The translations under genes were made by a program, and so were the position numbers. Positions 21,001-30,722 of a stretch of 38,281 nucleotides of DNA are shown here, piece after piece. The notes under the pieces were generated by a model. The model was not told the DNA's origin. It was given only the letters and a program-made list of their open reading frames with translations, and made no database searches. The stretch is from Mitosporidium daphniae. Lineage: Eukaryota; Microsporidia. Position 1 is the first letter of the stretch. The number at the start of each line of letters is the position of its first letter. The stretch spans positions 1 through 38,281 of the forward strand of contig NW_013546389.1 of NCBI RefSeq assembly GCF_000760515.2, read 5' to 3'.

Positions 21001-21493
21001 TGAGCAGATCTATGTTCACTCCAAGGTGTTCATTGTCGATGACAGGAAGGCTATCGTTGGCTCTCCAAACATCAATGACCGTTCGATGTTGGGGTTCCGA
21101 GACTCTGAAATTGCCCTCCTTATTGAGGACGAGCACCGAGTAAAGGAGCTTTTTGTGGGCCTGCTTTCCGAGCATTTGGGTGAGCATTTTAGTTCCATCA
21201 CACTCAACGACGATTTCTTTTATCATCAAATCCTGCGAGCAACGGCAGAAAAAAATACCCTATTCTATCGCAGCCATTTTTCCGCCCTTCCAGACGACAC
21301 GGTTACCACCTGGTCCGAATACAAAGCCTTTGTAGAACGACAACAAGCCCTTCTCAAATCACCTACGGATGAAGGCAACATAGTAAAGGGGGCCCTCGTC
21401 TTTTTCCCCGTTAATTTTTTGGCATCGGAGGATCTTTCTGCAATTAGCTGGCGCTCGCCAGAATATCTTTTGCCTTTTGAGGTTTTCTCTTGA
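18035..21493 (+). CDS. Phospholipase D, PX-PH-HKD type (PLD1/Spo14-like)
   Basis: 1152 aa from the first ATG (18035), single exon. PLD hydrolyses phosphatidylcholine to phosphatidic acid and choline on membranes and acts in vesicle traffic. An N-terminal poorly conserved region is followed by a PX domain (about 245-365; RRFIDFLKLHALL, LPPFPFHVAY). A PH-like domain follows at about 378-520, then the catalytic core. HKD motif 1 is HHEKLVIVDGKVAFLGGIDL at about 635. The core includes WHDVHLQLEG and IYIENQFFIS. HKD motif 2 is YVHSKVFIVDDRKAIVGSPN at about 994. Both HxKxxxxD triads are intact, so it should be active. The length is close to PLD1. The first about 100 residues are uncertain, because alternate frames open near 18052-18105 and a small intron there cannot be excluded. 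A TTAGGGTTAGG motif lies upstream at about 17856. Confidence 0.92.
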   Translation: MHEFFTCSHGILTCHNFNNSLLISGDHRYKEAQSSNFGLCVVKVSSQFCWHSSHYHQKVQAQYKQLQNLRDAIPSDCDEDIVDFNKEIFAHLNLHDDEDESPLFAGFTHSFKQKLDSLRRSLSFFQSPSFHALFQRRRWSNWAQSTIHSYTSHFRWKKPSRTVPTIDKSKIESRSYALSAAFILPLITFSHTPTIEQEVRNFWRNWPWIFSAKKTKWIPPIPLLSALFEITVPASDDLEVSPTTATTFEVKICYGDKQKLTWNIQRRFIDFLKLHALLTLRQFQGHVGVLPPFPFHVAYAFKEHHVSWSSKSGNMPSTPSSFAIARRAALESYLQALAKVLHLKPSSIVEFAEFLEISSFTLLGLKATNVKTKDKEGYLKVNTRDTIDASIGASSSMGGVFSWVPRFFSKFSSWPLFAGERRWVHISCSDRVLVILEDITSRTPLRVLFIDNQEASSFSFERVQIGTLSIKPSSFSSASLVSFTAWNTRHQFSAIVAGAPFSQWIPSFARLALPSKQDALFSKQHVNWFIDAASYFSSLADVLESAQKEIFIMGWWLSPELYLKRPAEKYPESRLDLLLKRKADSGVLIYILIFKEWSFALYLNSRHTKEALETLSPRIMVQRHPDHLPPSYWAHHEKLVIVDGKVAFLGGIDLCFGRYDDQNHLLSESKFLSSRFEGSSSASLLLDEKKPIASIEQTSWSFSSLFIATGKENPVLKASMPNGLASPGCLLDRSESTNWVGQDYYNPRFCDFRNVHRHMATLVDRSRVPRMPWHDVHLQLEGSTVPLLLHRFFCERWNFVKWTKSMHRSDELPWLLPLAKGPADPALGTCKVSLLLSRGAWSAGTLMPDHSILDAYLNLIEESQSYIYIENQFFISSCVENPYAEPWEQGMAEPQPINRIAAAIARRIEKAHFGGDSSFRVIIVTPLLPAFEFDLYMNSAASFRIILNAQLKTMRALRERLASLNIPIDKHLSIFALRTTGFLGEDRVCEQIYVHSKVFIVDDRKAIVGSPNINDRSMLGFRDSEIALLIEDEHRVKELFVGLLSEHLGEHFSSITLNDDFFYHQILRATAEKNTLFYRSHFSALPDDTVTTWSEYKAFVERQQALLKSPTDEGNIVKGALVFFPVNFLASEDLSAISWRSPEYLLPFEVFS

Positions 21494-21673
21494 GAATATG
21501 GTGCACATTTCCATTTCTTGACTACGGGCAGACACCAGGTGGGCACGCGGGCGCATTGTCATTGTAATGTTAAAGTTCAACCCTAATCTGTTGACGCCAA
21601 CGCAAAGTTAGGGTTAAATGTGGTTGAGATTTTACAAAACATAATTAAATTGAAATCGAAATTTTTTATCTTA

Positions 21674-24600
21674 ATGGATTTTCCCAGAGGCGGTAAACCT
21701 ATTCTCCCGCATCATGAACGAAAGCGTCTGTTCATGCAGGCCTCCAAGAATGTCCAGTCGAACAAGAAAAAAGCTGTAACAGCCAAACCGGCTCGTGCGG
21801 CCTTTCCAAAAAAGTTCAAAAAAATCAGGCGCTCAGCAAATCATCTTTACAAAGACGCTCAGTTCGAGGATGGCCTTGACAAGTTGGAGGTGACCATGCA
21901 AGGCCCTCTTCCGTTCATACATCCTCTTTCACATGGAAGGCTTACTCCAGAAATGCATCTTCTTGGGATTGTAAAGCGACGTATCTCGTCAACCTCCATC
22001 ATCATTTCGCTACCAAATAATCTTCAAGGAAGATGCACCGATGCAAATTTAGTTCCAGGATCTCTGGCACAAGTGAAGGTTGTTGAGGATTCAAACGCTT
22101 CAGGAAAAAAAGCTCGAATTATCCACCTTGAGGTTGTAAAAGGGAGCACCAAGCCGGCAGAGGGCACTTCTGTGATGAGCACAGTCACATCTGTCGAAGA
22201 GCAGCGCGGATTCTTAATCTCCATAAACGAAGAGGCCGACAAGGTAGGCTTCCTTCCAAATCCGTGCCCAGACTTGCTGGATTTGCGTCCAGGAATGCCT
22301 TTGTTGGTCACTATTTCCAGTTTCAAAGGTCGAATTCCTCGCCTTTCGCTTCCCGGAGAAATTCACTGCACAAGAAATGATCTTTCTTTTGAAGAAATCA
22401 CACCAGGAACCGTTTTTTCTGGCTCTACTTTGCTCAAGTACATCCCTGGAAGAGGAGCCTTGCTTTCTCTGGGCGAGACAACATTCAGAGCCACTGCAGA
22501 TTGCATGCATATCAATACAGAAGAAAAAAAGGAAGGTGCTCGTCTTGGACCTTGCATAGTGCTGTGGACAGAGTCAACAGAGCGTTCCGTGGGAGTTTCA
22601 TTTTTGCCACATCTTTTGACCATGTCAGAGCGGTTGGGCTCGTTTGCGAAGCTTTCCACAACAGGCTCATTACCATCGCAAATGGAGCTTTCTGTTTGCA
22701 GCTTGATTCCGGGATTTGGTTCACTTTTGGCCAGTTCCATGATGCCGTTTGCCGCTCAACGGTTTTTTTCATCAGAGATCCAGTCAAAGGTTGGAGATAT
22801 CGCAACAGCAGTGCCGGTGGATTGGAATGCAATCGATAATACTGTCACGGTAACTATGGCCAATTCGACACCTATAGACATCACGACAATCACCCGAGAT
22901 ACAGTGGCACTCGGGATGGTTGTGTGGGGTACCGTCACTCGTGTCGATAATAGTATGATGGTTGTCGAAATTGGAGAGGGCTTCCATGGTGTTTGTCCCA
23001 GGTTCCACTGGTTCGAAAAAAACGATCACCGTAGTAACAAAAGCGCACCACTGGGTGTCGGTGATCGAAGAAAGTTCAGAGTGCTTGCCTTTTCATCTTC
23101 TGGCTCCTCTCAGCCCCTTTTGACGCGCAAACCAGCACTTCTTCGGATCGCTCCAAACATTCCCATCGTTTCTGATCGCCTGGGACTTGTTGCTGCTGGC
23201 ACGCTCACGGTCGGCTACGCTCTTGTGGTCAAGGAGCGTTTTGTCATATTTGGGTTCTATGGAGATGCGCGTGGAATTCTCGCGACAACGAGCATCCCAA
23301 ATGTCAAGGTTCAAGCGGGCGATGTGCACGAACTCCGCATCATTGGCTTTGATGAGCGAAGGGCGCTTTACAAAGTTGTCCCAGCAGCTCTCCAAGAAAC
23401 TGTTTCACAACGCAAATTTCCAAAGCACAACCAGATGGTAGATGCTTCGTTGGAGCGTATCTTCAATGCGGATGGTGCGATGACCGCCTTTTTCGCACTT
23501 CCGCATGTATATGGCCCGCTCAAGGCCACTGCCAAGCTTCACGAATTGCATTCTAGCGATTTTTTGGGGCGTATTCTTTCCGAAAATTCATCTCCCCAGC
23601 TTGGCGCATCAGCCGGGATCGATGTATCCAATTCTTGTGCGGCAATAGAAACCTTGACTACTTATGGTGTAGGGGATACATTTGGTCTCCGCGTTTCTTC
23701 GTGCACTTCCAATGAAGTGGTGTTGGAGGCGCCGATGCCAGTGACTGGACCCAGGGAAGTTCTTGTCAAGATCCTTACGCCTTCTAACTCTGTAATGGTG
23801 TGTTCTGTTATTGTCGAATCAACACTCGCTATGGAAGCCCCACCTGGGATTTTGGCCCTTGAGGGTCCTAGAATTCCCCTCAAATTGTGGCATTTAGATC
23901 CAAGTCCATGCAAAGATGAGGCTGAAGCTGCGGCAGCTGAGCGCAAGTTTGGCCCTATGGCCAAAGATCCCAACGACCCTATCACAGCCCTTTCATTGAC
24001 CGCCTCTTTTCGCCGTGCGCTGATGCTTGCCAATGTATATGATATCGACGAGAAAGGCGTCGACAATGGCTCTGTGAACAAGAGTGAAATTCCAGCCAAA
24101 CACGAGAATGGTGACACCGTCGCTACCAAAAAGCAAGGCGCTGCAACAAAAGCGGAGCCAACTCAAAAGCACACCTTTTCGCTTCGCATTCCAATTCCAG
24201 TATTGGCTTCACGCTTCACTGGCTCCCTGTGGGAGGCTGCAATTGCTACGCGGAAGATGCTTCGCCAAGAAAGAATTTCACCACCCTCCTCGAAGATTTT
24301 GGCAAACCGGATGGTCGTTGGTGTCGTTTCTGGAATTCATCCAACCATGGGGCTTTTCATGGCTTTCGATGAAACAAGCTCCGGATTGGTTTTACCGCGG
24401 AATGCAACCCCGCTGTACTCACAAACATGGTGGCAGCAAGTACCACCAGTGGGGGCCATCGTGCAGGCATGGATAGTCCCTGGATGTGAAAGTTTAATCA
24501 AACTTTCGCTTTCCCTGAAAGGACCCATCAGAAAAGGTCATCTTTCTCGGCCTTTAGCTCATGAAGAGGCTGCTTTGGAAACACCCGTGCTGGCAGAAGA

Positions 24601-25792
24601 AGATCGCACTCATCGCTCTCGCGGTGCATCGATCCTTGCAAGCATTCAGGAACAAGCACAAATACCTAGCGCTACTGATTCTTCATCCATCTATATGGAT
24701 GAAGAAACCGACTCGGACTCGGACTCGGACTCTGAAACGGAGGCTGAGGTTGAGGTTGGTTTGAACCCTGATCTCCAGGCCCATCCCAAGACTGCAAAGG
24801 GGAAGATGACCTTAGATCCGCTTTCGGTTGATTTTATAGAAAGAGCATTAGCCGATCCAGCAAGGGTGCCTTCGACACATGAGGATCACGAACGTGCTGT
24901 TCTTGCAGATCCGGCGTCTTCGCTCAATTGGATCGCCTACATGGCTTTTGAATCCGATGCAGGCTCAATGGAGCGAGCAAGGGCTGTTGCCGAGCGTGCC
25001 CTTGCTGCAATTCCTTATCGTGCAGAGGGAGAAAAGCTTAACATTTGGATCGCATGGCTTCGTCTTGAATGGGCATTCTCTGAATCAAAAATTGATACTG
25101 TGAAGGACAACTTTGACGAGGTCCTTGCAGAAGGGCTGGCAAGAGCCTCCTCCTCCAAACATTTATTGTTAGCTGCCTGGCAGCTTGTCACGGATACTAT
25201 CAAAAATAATGGCATACAGCGCCCCAGGGCCCTCCGCTTGATCTCACATCTTGAGAATCTGATGCTGGCGAAACCAATCCTCCGTGCTTCCGGAAAAATT
25301 TGGCTTGCATTGCTTTCACTCGAGTATTTGGGAATGCGGTCATCATCTTCTTCTTCGTCCTCATCATCGCTTATGGGACGGGCTAAATCTTCTTTGGCAC
25401 CGCCTGCGTTTATCAAACTGCAGACGCGCCTTTCGCTGCAGGCATATTGTGAAGGTGATTTTTCCATGGGACGTTCCATGATAGAGTCTATCATTGGGCA
25501 GCATCCAAAGCGATTTGATCTCTGGATGCTCTATTTGCAAGCAGAGCGCAAAGGCCTCCGCGGAATATCGCACGATGGGTCTGCCACCAAGAAGGTGTCC
25601 AAGCTTGGGGCTCCTCAGCCTAGTGTTGAGTATTTGCGAAAACTTTACGAAAGAGTCGCAGTTCTTCCTTTTTCTTCAAAACGAATGAAGAGCCTTTTTA
25701 AAACCTTTCTTGACTTTGAAAAGAGCTTTGGCTCGCAGGCACATATTGAGCGAGTTAGACAGCTTGCCGTTTCTTACGTGGAGCGTCAATAA
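21674..25792 (+). CDS. RRP5: rRNA biogenesis protein Rrp5 (PDCD11)
   Basis: 1372 aa, single exon; yeast Rrp5 is 1729. Rrp5 is a nucleolar scaffold needed for both 18S and 5.8S/25S rRNA processing. The start at 21674 gives MDFPRGGKPIL, matching the FPRGG opening of Rrp5; the frame is open 54 nt further upstream. Several S1 RNA-binding repeats fill residues up to about 1000, for example HLLGIVKRRISSTSIIISLP, GMVVWGTVTRVDNSMMVVEI and VVGVVSGIHPTMGLFMAF. An acidic linker (SDSDSDSETEAEVE) precedes C-terminal HAT/TPR-like helices (FIERALADPARVP, SLNWIAYMAFE, RARAVAERALAAIP). The shorter length suggests fewer S1 repeats than yeast. A poly-Ser run at about 25338-25372 is local low complexity. Confidence 0.93.
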   Translation: MDFPRGGKPILPHHERKRLFMQASKNVQSNKKKAVTAKPARAAFPKKFKKIRRSANHLYKDAQFEDGLDKLEVTMQGPLPFIHPLSHGRLTPEMHLLGIVKRRISSTSIIISLPNNLQGRCTDANLVPGSLAQVKVVEDSNASGKKARIIHLEVVKGSTKPAEGTSVMSTVTSVEEQRGFLISINEEADKVGFLPNPCPDLLDLRPGMPLLVTISSFKGRIPRLSLPGEIHCTRNDLSFEEITPGTVFSGSTLLKYIPGRGALLSLGETTFRATADCMHINTEEKKEGARLGPCIVLWTESTERSVGVSFLPHLLTMSERLGSFAKLSTTGSLPSQMELSVCSLIPGFGSLLASSMMPFAAQRFFSSEIQSKVGDIATAVPVDWNAIDNTVTVTMANSTPIDITTITRDTVALGMVVWGTVTRVDNSMMVVEIGEGFHGVCPRFHWFEKNDHRSNKSAPLGVGDRRKFRVLAFSSSGSSQPLLTRKPALLRIAPNIPIVSDRLGLVAAGTLTVGYALVVKERFVIFGFYGDARGILATTSIPNVKVQAGDVHELRIIGFDERRALYKVVPAALQETVSQRKFPKHNQMVDASLERIFNADGAMTAFFALPHVYGPLKATAKLHELHSSDFLGRILSENSSPQLGASAGIDVSNSCAAIETLTTYGVGDTFGLRVSSCTSNEVVLEAPMPVTGPREVLVKILTPSNSVMVCSVIVESTLAMEAPPGILALEGPRIPLKLWHLDPSPCKDEAEAAAAERKFGPMAKDPNDPITALSLTASFRRALMLANVYDIDEKGVDNGSVNKSEIPAKHENGDTVATKKQGAATKAEPTQKHTFSLRIPIPVLASRFTGSLWEAAIATRKMLRQERISPPSSKILANRMVVGVVSGIHPTMGLFMAFDETSSGLVLPRNATPLYSQTWWQQVPPVGAIVQAWIVPGCESLIKLSLSLKGPIRKGHLSRPLAHEEAALETPVLAEEDRTHRSRGASILASIQEQAQIPSATDSSSIYMDEETDSDSDSDSETEAEVEVGLNPDLQAHPKTAKGKMTLDPLSVDFIERALADPARVPSTHEDHERAVLADPASSLNWIAYMAFESDAGSMERARAVAERALAAIPYRAEGEKLNIWIAWLRLEWAFSESKIDTVKDNFDEVLAEGLARASSSKHLLLAAWQLVTDTIKNNGIQRPRALRLISHLENLMLAKPILRASGKIWLALLSLEYLGMRSSSSSSSSSSLMGRAKSSLAPPAFIKLQTRLSLQAYCEGDFSMGRSMIESIIGQHPKRFDLWMLYLQAERKGLRGISHDGSATKKVSKLGAPQPSVEYLRKLYERVAVLPFSSKRMKSLFKTFLDFEKSFGSQAHIERVRQLAVSYVERQ

Positions 25793-26120
25793 TTTAATAA
25801 AATCTAATTCTTGATTGCAGTTGCGTGTGAATGCCGCTATATTACGTATTTGCAGTCTTCTTCCGTGTACGCTCGTCCCGAGCATTACCTTAATCCAGGC
25901 CTTTATGGGTGACGCCGGCCCCCCACACTAACCCAACTTTGGTGGTAAATTTTTACTATTTAGGGTTACAGGCCAGCCATAGCCTAATTCCGCCCCTGCC
26001 CCTTGAAGTTATGCTAACCCTAAATGGGGAATCAAACATAAAGATGCGGCTTCATTGAATTAAGGTAGTGGTAACGCCATTCCGATACCAAAAGATATCT
26101 GATGCGAAAAAACTGGTCCA
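25793..26120. other. Intergenic region between Rrp5 and cytochrome b5 genes
   Basis: No gene seen. The convergent spacer contains TTAGGGTTA at about 25960 and CTAACCCTAAA at 26014-26024. The sequence is otherwise unremarkable, with one C-rich stretch near 25918-25924. Confidence 0.5.
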
Positions 26121-26453
26121 TCAAGAGTCGGGAACCAGGATGCCCGCAACACACCCTGCAAGCAGCTTTGTATAGTTTACCCAGGGGTGATGCTTATCTA
26201 GATGTGAACATTAGCTGCACTTACTGAAGGCCTCCAAGATGTCCGTTCCTTTTGAATTCTCCAATATGGCGATGCCGCCAGGATGGTACTTGCAAAATTC
26301 TGACAGATCATATACAATGTGGCCATCAAAAGTGACCAACAGGGACTCGCCCTCCAATTTATTCCTTCTAAATGTCGAGATCGGAATGGGAACATCGAAT
26401 CTGTCTTTGCGCGCGGAGACAGAAGAAGAGGTCAGCCATAACCGCAGGTCCAT
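26121..26453 (-). CDS. Cytochrome b5 domain protein, NCB5OR/Irc21-like (two exons)
   Basis: Complement join 26121-26197 and 26225-26453; 101 aa, a b5 domain alone. It binds heme through two His residues and probably shuttles electrons. The first ligand is in EFCKYHPGG, the second in AFNKHHPWVNYTKLLAGCVAGIL, which appears only after removing the 27-nt GTAAGT...TAG intron (26198-26224). The HxWVN-x3-L-x3-CxxG ending is the NCB5OR/Irc21 type rather than the microsomal type. No C-terminal anchor or reductase domain is attached, so it should be soluble, with an unknown reductase partner. The start is preceded by an AATTAAAATTTACTTTTAAATT run. It is divergent from the secreted-protein gene, with 142 bp between starts. 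Confidence 0.82.
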
Positions 26454-26595
26454 TTCAATTTAAAAGTAAATTTTAATTTTCAATTTGATTGGTAAGCCAT
26501 TCCATTTCATTGGGGTTTTTTGTACCCAATCGGTCATACCAATGTCACTTTAATATAGCTAGCTACAGTGGACGTACTACTCCTCCGCACTTCAA

Positions 26596-27474
26596 ATGAA
26601 TTATTACGGATCCTACCTTATTCTTTTCTTAGTGCTTTGTTTGATATCGGACTCATTCTCTTTTCCAGGAGAAAACGTGCGTTCTAGAGCCGTACTTCAA
26701 TATTATGGCAAACATGTTGTTCCCAAAAAAACTTCAGAAGGAAAGTGTGGCGATGGATGCAACTTTGGATGCGAAAAGAATAGCATACAAGATCTACCGC
26801 CCTCGCTGTTAAATCCGGATCCCACGACCGATGAGATTCCTAAATTCTTCCTCCCCAAGCCCCCAAAGCCCCCCAAGACCCCCAGCGATGTGGATAAAAA
26901 GGATTGTGTATGCGATCAAAGTATTCGCGTTAATGAGGACCCGGAAAATACGCCAGATGTTCAAGTAGTCCAATCTAATGCTCCTGTACCCGAAGGCATA
27001 ATGTCGTCCAAAGAAACGAAATCATCTTGTCCGGCTTCATCAATCTGTGCAGACGACGGTGTCTTTACACGCATATCGATTGCGGTTATGGATGAAGAAC
27101 TTACTTTGCCGGAGATCACCGATAAAAATCAAATTTTTGTAGAGAAAAAGAAATGGGTCCTCGTCGAAAGGCAAGGAAAAGTGTGCTATTGCAAGCTTAC
27201 CGCCGACGATATGGTCAAAAGAGAGAATACCTGGTTAATTCAGACTCCGATTGGTCAGGCAGCAAGTGAAACAGATTGCATAACAGAGCAGTACATTGTG
27301 TTTAACCACAACGCTACAAAGAGGCTTGACCTCAAACCGACCAAAGATGGGGAAGAGATGGAGTTTGTACTTTTGGAGGCAATTGAGCCTCCACCAGGCT
27401 TGATAATCAATCAGAAAAATCCTAACATGGGGACTACCATTACTTTCAACCCAATTGGGTTAGGGTTAGATTAA
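26596..27474 (+). CDS. Predicted secreted Cys/Pro-rich protein, no recognised family
   Basis: 292 aa, single exon. The N-terminus (MNYYGSYLILFLVLCLISDS) is a signal peptide, with cleavage likely near SFSFP. A short Cys cluster follows (GKCGDGCNFGCEK), then a Pro-Lys linker (PKPPKPPKTP) and DCVCDQ. The globular second half carries paired Cys (SCPASSIC, VCYCKL) and one glycosylation sequon (NHNAT). No membrane helix follows the signal, so export is inferred. The last codons (GLGLD) are written in GGGTTAGGGTTA, a telomere-like string. I do not recognise the fold. It lies next to another secreted protein in the same orientation. Confidence 0.65.
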   Translation: MNYYGSYLILFLVLCLISDSFSFPGENVRSRAVLQYYGKHVVPKKTSEGKCGDGCNFGCEKNSIQDLPPSLLNPDPTTDEIPKFFLPKPPKPPKTPSDVDKKDCVCDQSIRVNEDPENTPDVQVVQSNAPVPEGIMSSKETKSSCPASSICADDGVFTRISIAVMDEELTLPEITDKNQIFVEKKKWVLVERQGKVCYCKLTADDMVKRENTWLIQTPIGQAASETDCITEQYIVFNHNATKRLDLKPTKDGEEMEFVLLEAIEPPPGLIINQKNPNMGTTITFNPIGLGLD

Positions 27475-27557
27475 ATAAATAAATAGATAAGAGTTACTTG
27501 AAGCTGCATTTTTATTGGCTACTTTTCGTAACGAAATGCCCGAGAACACAAAATTTC

Positions 27558-27577
27558 TCATCACATCACATCACATC
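27558..27577. repeat. TCACA-type microsatellite
   Basis: TCATCACATCACATCACATC, a pentamer CATCA/TCACA repeat of about four units, lies just upstream of the second secreted-protein gene. Confidence 0.85.
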
Positions 27578-27589
27578 TAACACTTAAGT

Positions 27590-28201
27590 ATGATCAATAG
27601 CCTCATTTTATTTATTATAAATATTGCAATTCTTTTGGCTTCTACCTCAAGATGCAATGAAGAATTTTGCTTACTAAACAACGGCCCATATTTACTGGAA
27701 TCTGAGAATGCCCTTTTCTTATCGCTGGTACCCAATACAGATAAGAAGGTAGCTTTCACGACGTATAAAAGTCAAGCATCAAGATTCAATGTGCTTTTTA
27801 TAAACAAAACAAATCACGAGGTTGTCTTGGAATTGCTAGGAGAGCCAGATGGTCTTTTTTATTTCAAGAATACTCTTGACTGTAAAAGTAGATTTTACAA
27901 AGAAAATCCAGGATGCCATTGGAGGCTAATTAGGGCTGCCCCAACAGAAATTCCAATTAGCAGTGAAGTTTCTCCCCTTTACTATGTTCAGTCCGTCGAA
28001 AATACGCTACCCAATTTGGGTTCCGAGTTAATTCCAGATACGGTTATCGCCCTGAAAGAACTATTTGACGGAGCTAAAGGAAATCTGCTCTCCATAAGTA
28101 AAGAAAGTCTTGATTGTATATATGCATCTTCAGTACTACTACCTATTGAGCAATTGGATGACGCGGATCGCTTCAGACTAGTTTTCCCCAAATGTTTATA
28201 A
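27590..28201 (+). CDS. Predicted secreted protein, no recognised family
   Basis: 203 aa, single exon. A signal peptide (MINSLILFIINIAILLASTS, cleavage near TSRC) is followed by a soluble-looking domain. Scattered Cys residues (EEFCLL, LDCKSRFYKENPGCHW, SLDCIY and a terminal PKCL) could form disulfides, and one sequon is present (NKTN). No second membrane helix is seen. It follows the other secreted-protein gene in the same direction by 115 bp. No sequence similarity between the two is evident beyond signal peptide and Cys content, so they are not obvious recent duplicates. Function unknown. Confidence 0.6.
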   Translation: MINSLILFIINIAILLASTSRCNEEFCLLNNGPYLLESENALFLSLVPNTDKKVAFTTYKSQASRFNVLFINKTNHEVVLELLGEPDGLFYFKNTLDCKSRFYKENPGCHWRLIRAAPTEIPISSEVSPLYYVQSVENTLPNLGSELIPDTVIALKELFDGAKGNLLSISKESLDCIYASSVLLPIEQLDDADRFRLVFPKCL

Positions 28202-28346
28202 AGTAAAGTTTTCACATTGTATACTTGAATCCAAAATTTAAAATCAAATAGTCGACAAACCAATTACAATGGGTGGACTCGGCGCTACCTTGCACCAATC
28301 CCCCATTTGATATGGCAAAATGATGCGCTTCAAGCCCTAGGTTTTG

Positions 28347-30722
28347 ATGATCTCTCCACAATTCAATAATGAGCGCTTTATCAATGACCATTTAACGGTA
28401 AGATGCATCCCAACCATACATGATAGGCCGAGCTAAAGGTAGACATAGCCTCTTCTTTAAGGCTATTGGACCACAGCATCCTTTCTTCCCTTTGTGTTCC
28501 AGATGGCGCTCACAAATCTCCTGCAAGCGAGAATTGTTCTATCAATGAGAAAACAACCGAGGCGACCATTAAAGCTTTAATGCACATCAGGGACCAATTG
28601 GTTGGGCATCCCATGCGCAAACGCTTATACGCAAGTGCAGATCTCATTCCTCGTCTTCAGACAATATTGTTTTCAAACTCTGAAGATGAAGCCATTGATA
28701 GCGGAGAAGTGGAATTAAGGATCTGTGCCCTAAAAACCGTCCATTCTTTGATCACCAATAGCAATATCGGCATAGGCTATTCTTTCACTTTGGATTATAT
28801 TTCGTTCCTTACAAACAGTAATATCGAGGCAGGCCAGTGGAATTGGGCCCTTAAAGCCTTGGTTGTGTTAACGGACCGTTCTTATCCCTCAACGACAGAA
28901 GCAGTTCGGTTGATCAGGAAATTTTCCACCATTCTGTATCAGTTCAAAAATTCGGCTTTAGCCGGATACGATTACAGAGAGGTTTCGATCATCATGGCAT
29001 TGCTTGCTAATTTTTGCATCTCAAAGCCATCTTTGATTTTCGTTCTACAAAATGAAGGCATTGTCGATTGGCTATTTTCTTACATTAACAATGGCTGCTT
29101 CTATTCCATTGACGAATGTAAGCTAAAGCTACTGGATTCAATTACCGAATCTTATGCTGAGGAGCTTTCAAAATATTGTATGGAAATCTTGAGTGCATCT
29201 AGTAAGAGGCAAAAGGAGAGGCTAACTTTGACTTCGATCTTTACCAAGGTAGCTTGTAGTTTTATGATGCTTTAGATAATTTTGTCGCATCCGAATGCTA
29301 CATTCAGAGCAGACTTTGCAAATTTTGTCATCAATCGCTCAATTCCGACCATATTTTTTTTCCTCCGCGGCGTCAATTGTCAATTTGAGGATTTACCGTG
29401 CAATTGTGGGGTAGAAACTCCATGCAGTGTAGCCACACCCACAATTGCGGTCAAAAAGTCCCAAATCAGAGTTTCATTGCTTTTATTGAAAAAAATATTG
29501 GCTTTATTTCAAGGAGACAAGTATCGAGCTCTTTCCTCCTTTCAAGGGGTTATCCCATCCGTAAACAATGTGGACCCGCTTGCAAAGCTTCTTTTGGCCA
29601 AAATGGATTCATTTCCAGAGGAGGCGTTGGATTGTTTCTGGTCGCTATTGGAGGAATTGACTAAAAACGAGTTCCCCTCTTTTGTTTTGTTCGAATCTGA
29701 TGAGCAGAGGCTGGAATTTGTCAGGATTTTGATCTCGCACATCAAATCGAATAACGAGCCTCTTCTTGTAGTTGCGTTGAAAACCTTAAGAGCACTATCT
29801 AGAAACGTACAAGAAATGAGAAGCATTCGATTTGACGATCTTCATCGAGCTGAGCTTGTTCAGGTTCTGATCGACAAGCTCGGCTATGAGCTTAGGGACT
29901 TTAGCCCTCAATTTACAGGCATCCTATTGAACGTGATTGCCAATTTGTCGCTTGAATTCGCCGGATTGCGTCTGGTAAGGCTGTGGTGGTATTTTATTTC
30001 TAGCAATATATAAAAGCTGGCCTGGTGCCAAAGATCGCCTTACTGCTTGAGAACGAGCTGTCTCGACAATGCAGCGACGAAGCAGAGAACGAACTGATTG
30101 AGAAGATCTTGCAAGTTTTGATGAACATTTCGCACAGGGCTCCATTTAAGCTGCGCAAACTTATTGTTTCCTCGCTTGGGGAGCAAAGCAAAAAGGCCAT
30201 CATTTCGCCTAAATACACGGCAGCCAGAGGCATCCTTCAAAACTTTGCCTGTGCCGATTCATTTGACCAGGTATTTTTGCATAGTTTTGACCCCTTTCAC
30301 AGATCGATTGGCTTTTAAATACGTTTGGTAAAGACTCGATTTTCAAGCTGCTTTCCAAAGAGCAATATTTGCCGCTGCTTTCAAATCTTACATTTACTGC
30401 TTCGCATTCGCTGAGGGAAGAAATTGCAAATACGCATCCAATAACTGAAGTGATCTTCAACACCCTTCAGGGGAGATTAAGGTCGCCATCTACATCAGAT
30501 GTGTTCTCAATCAACTCTGCCCTATTAGCTGCCATGCACATGAAGAATGGCCTGGAATTTGACAAAATCATCACAACTATTCAACAGATTTCAGAAACCG
30601 ATTTTTCCGCAGAAATTAGGCAGCTTGCCGTGGAGGCTTTGGGGCAGCTGTCTCCAACCGTTGTATCAGCAACCAGGAGTCTCAACAGCGAGGAGAGGGT
30701 CCCGCTCCCGCCTCCAATTTGA
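28347..30722 (+). CDS. Armadillo-repeat protein, ARMC8/Gid5 (Vid28)-like (five exons)
   Basis: Join 28347-28397, 28427-29248, 29276-29974, 30004-30270, 30303-30722; 752 aa. ARMC8/Gid5 is the armadillo substrate-receptor scaffold of the GID/CTLH ubiquitin ligase. The N-terminal TIKALMHIRDQLVGHPMRKR followed by LIPRLQTIL matches the ARMC8 opening (x-x-ALxxIKNxVIGNxxxK...GAVPRL). The rest is a helical solenoid with ARM-like repeats, for example LLVVALKTLRALSRNV, GILLNVIANLSLEF and ILQVLMNISHRAPFKLRKL. The introns are 29, 27, 29 and 32 nt. The first (28398-28426) links a 17-residue first exon, which begins right after an in-frame stop. General ARM proteins are the alternative; the N-terminal block is the main support. 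Confidence 0.62.

Noticed and set aside
28466-28475. TTG start for the armadillo gene
   Set aside because: A 29-nt intron at 28398-28426 connects an ATG exon at 28347 in frame, just after an in-frame stop.
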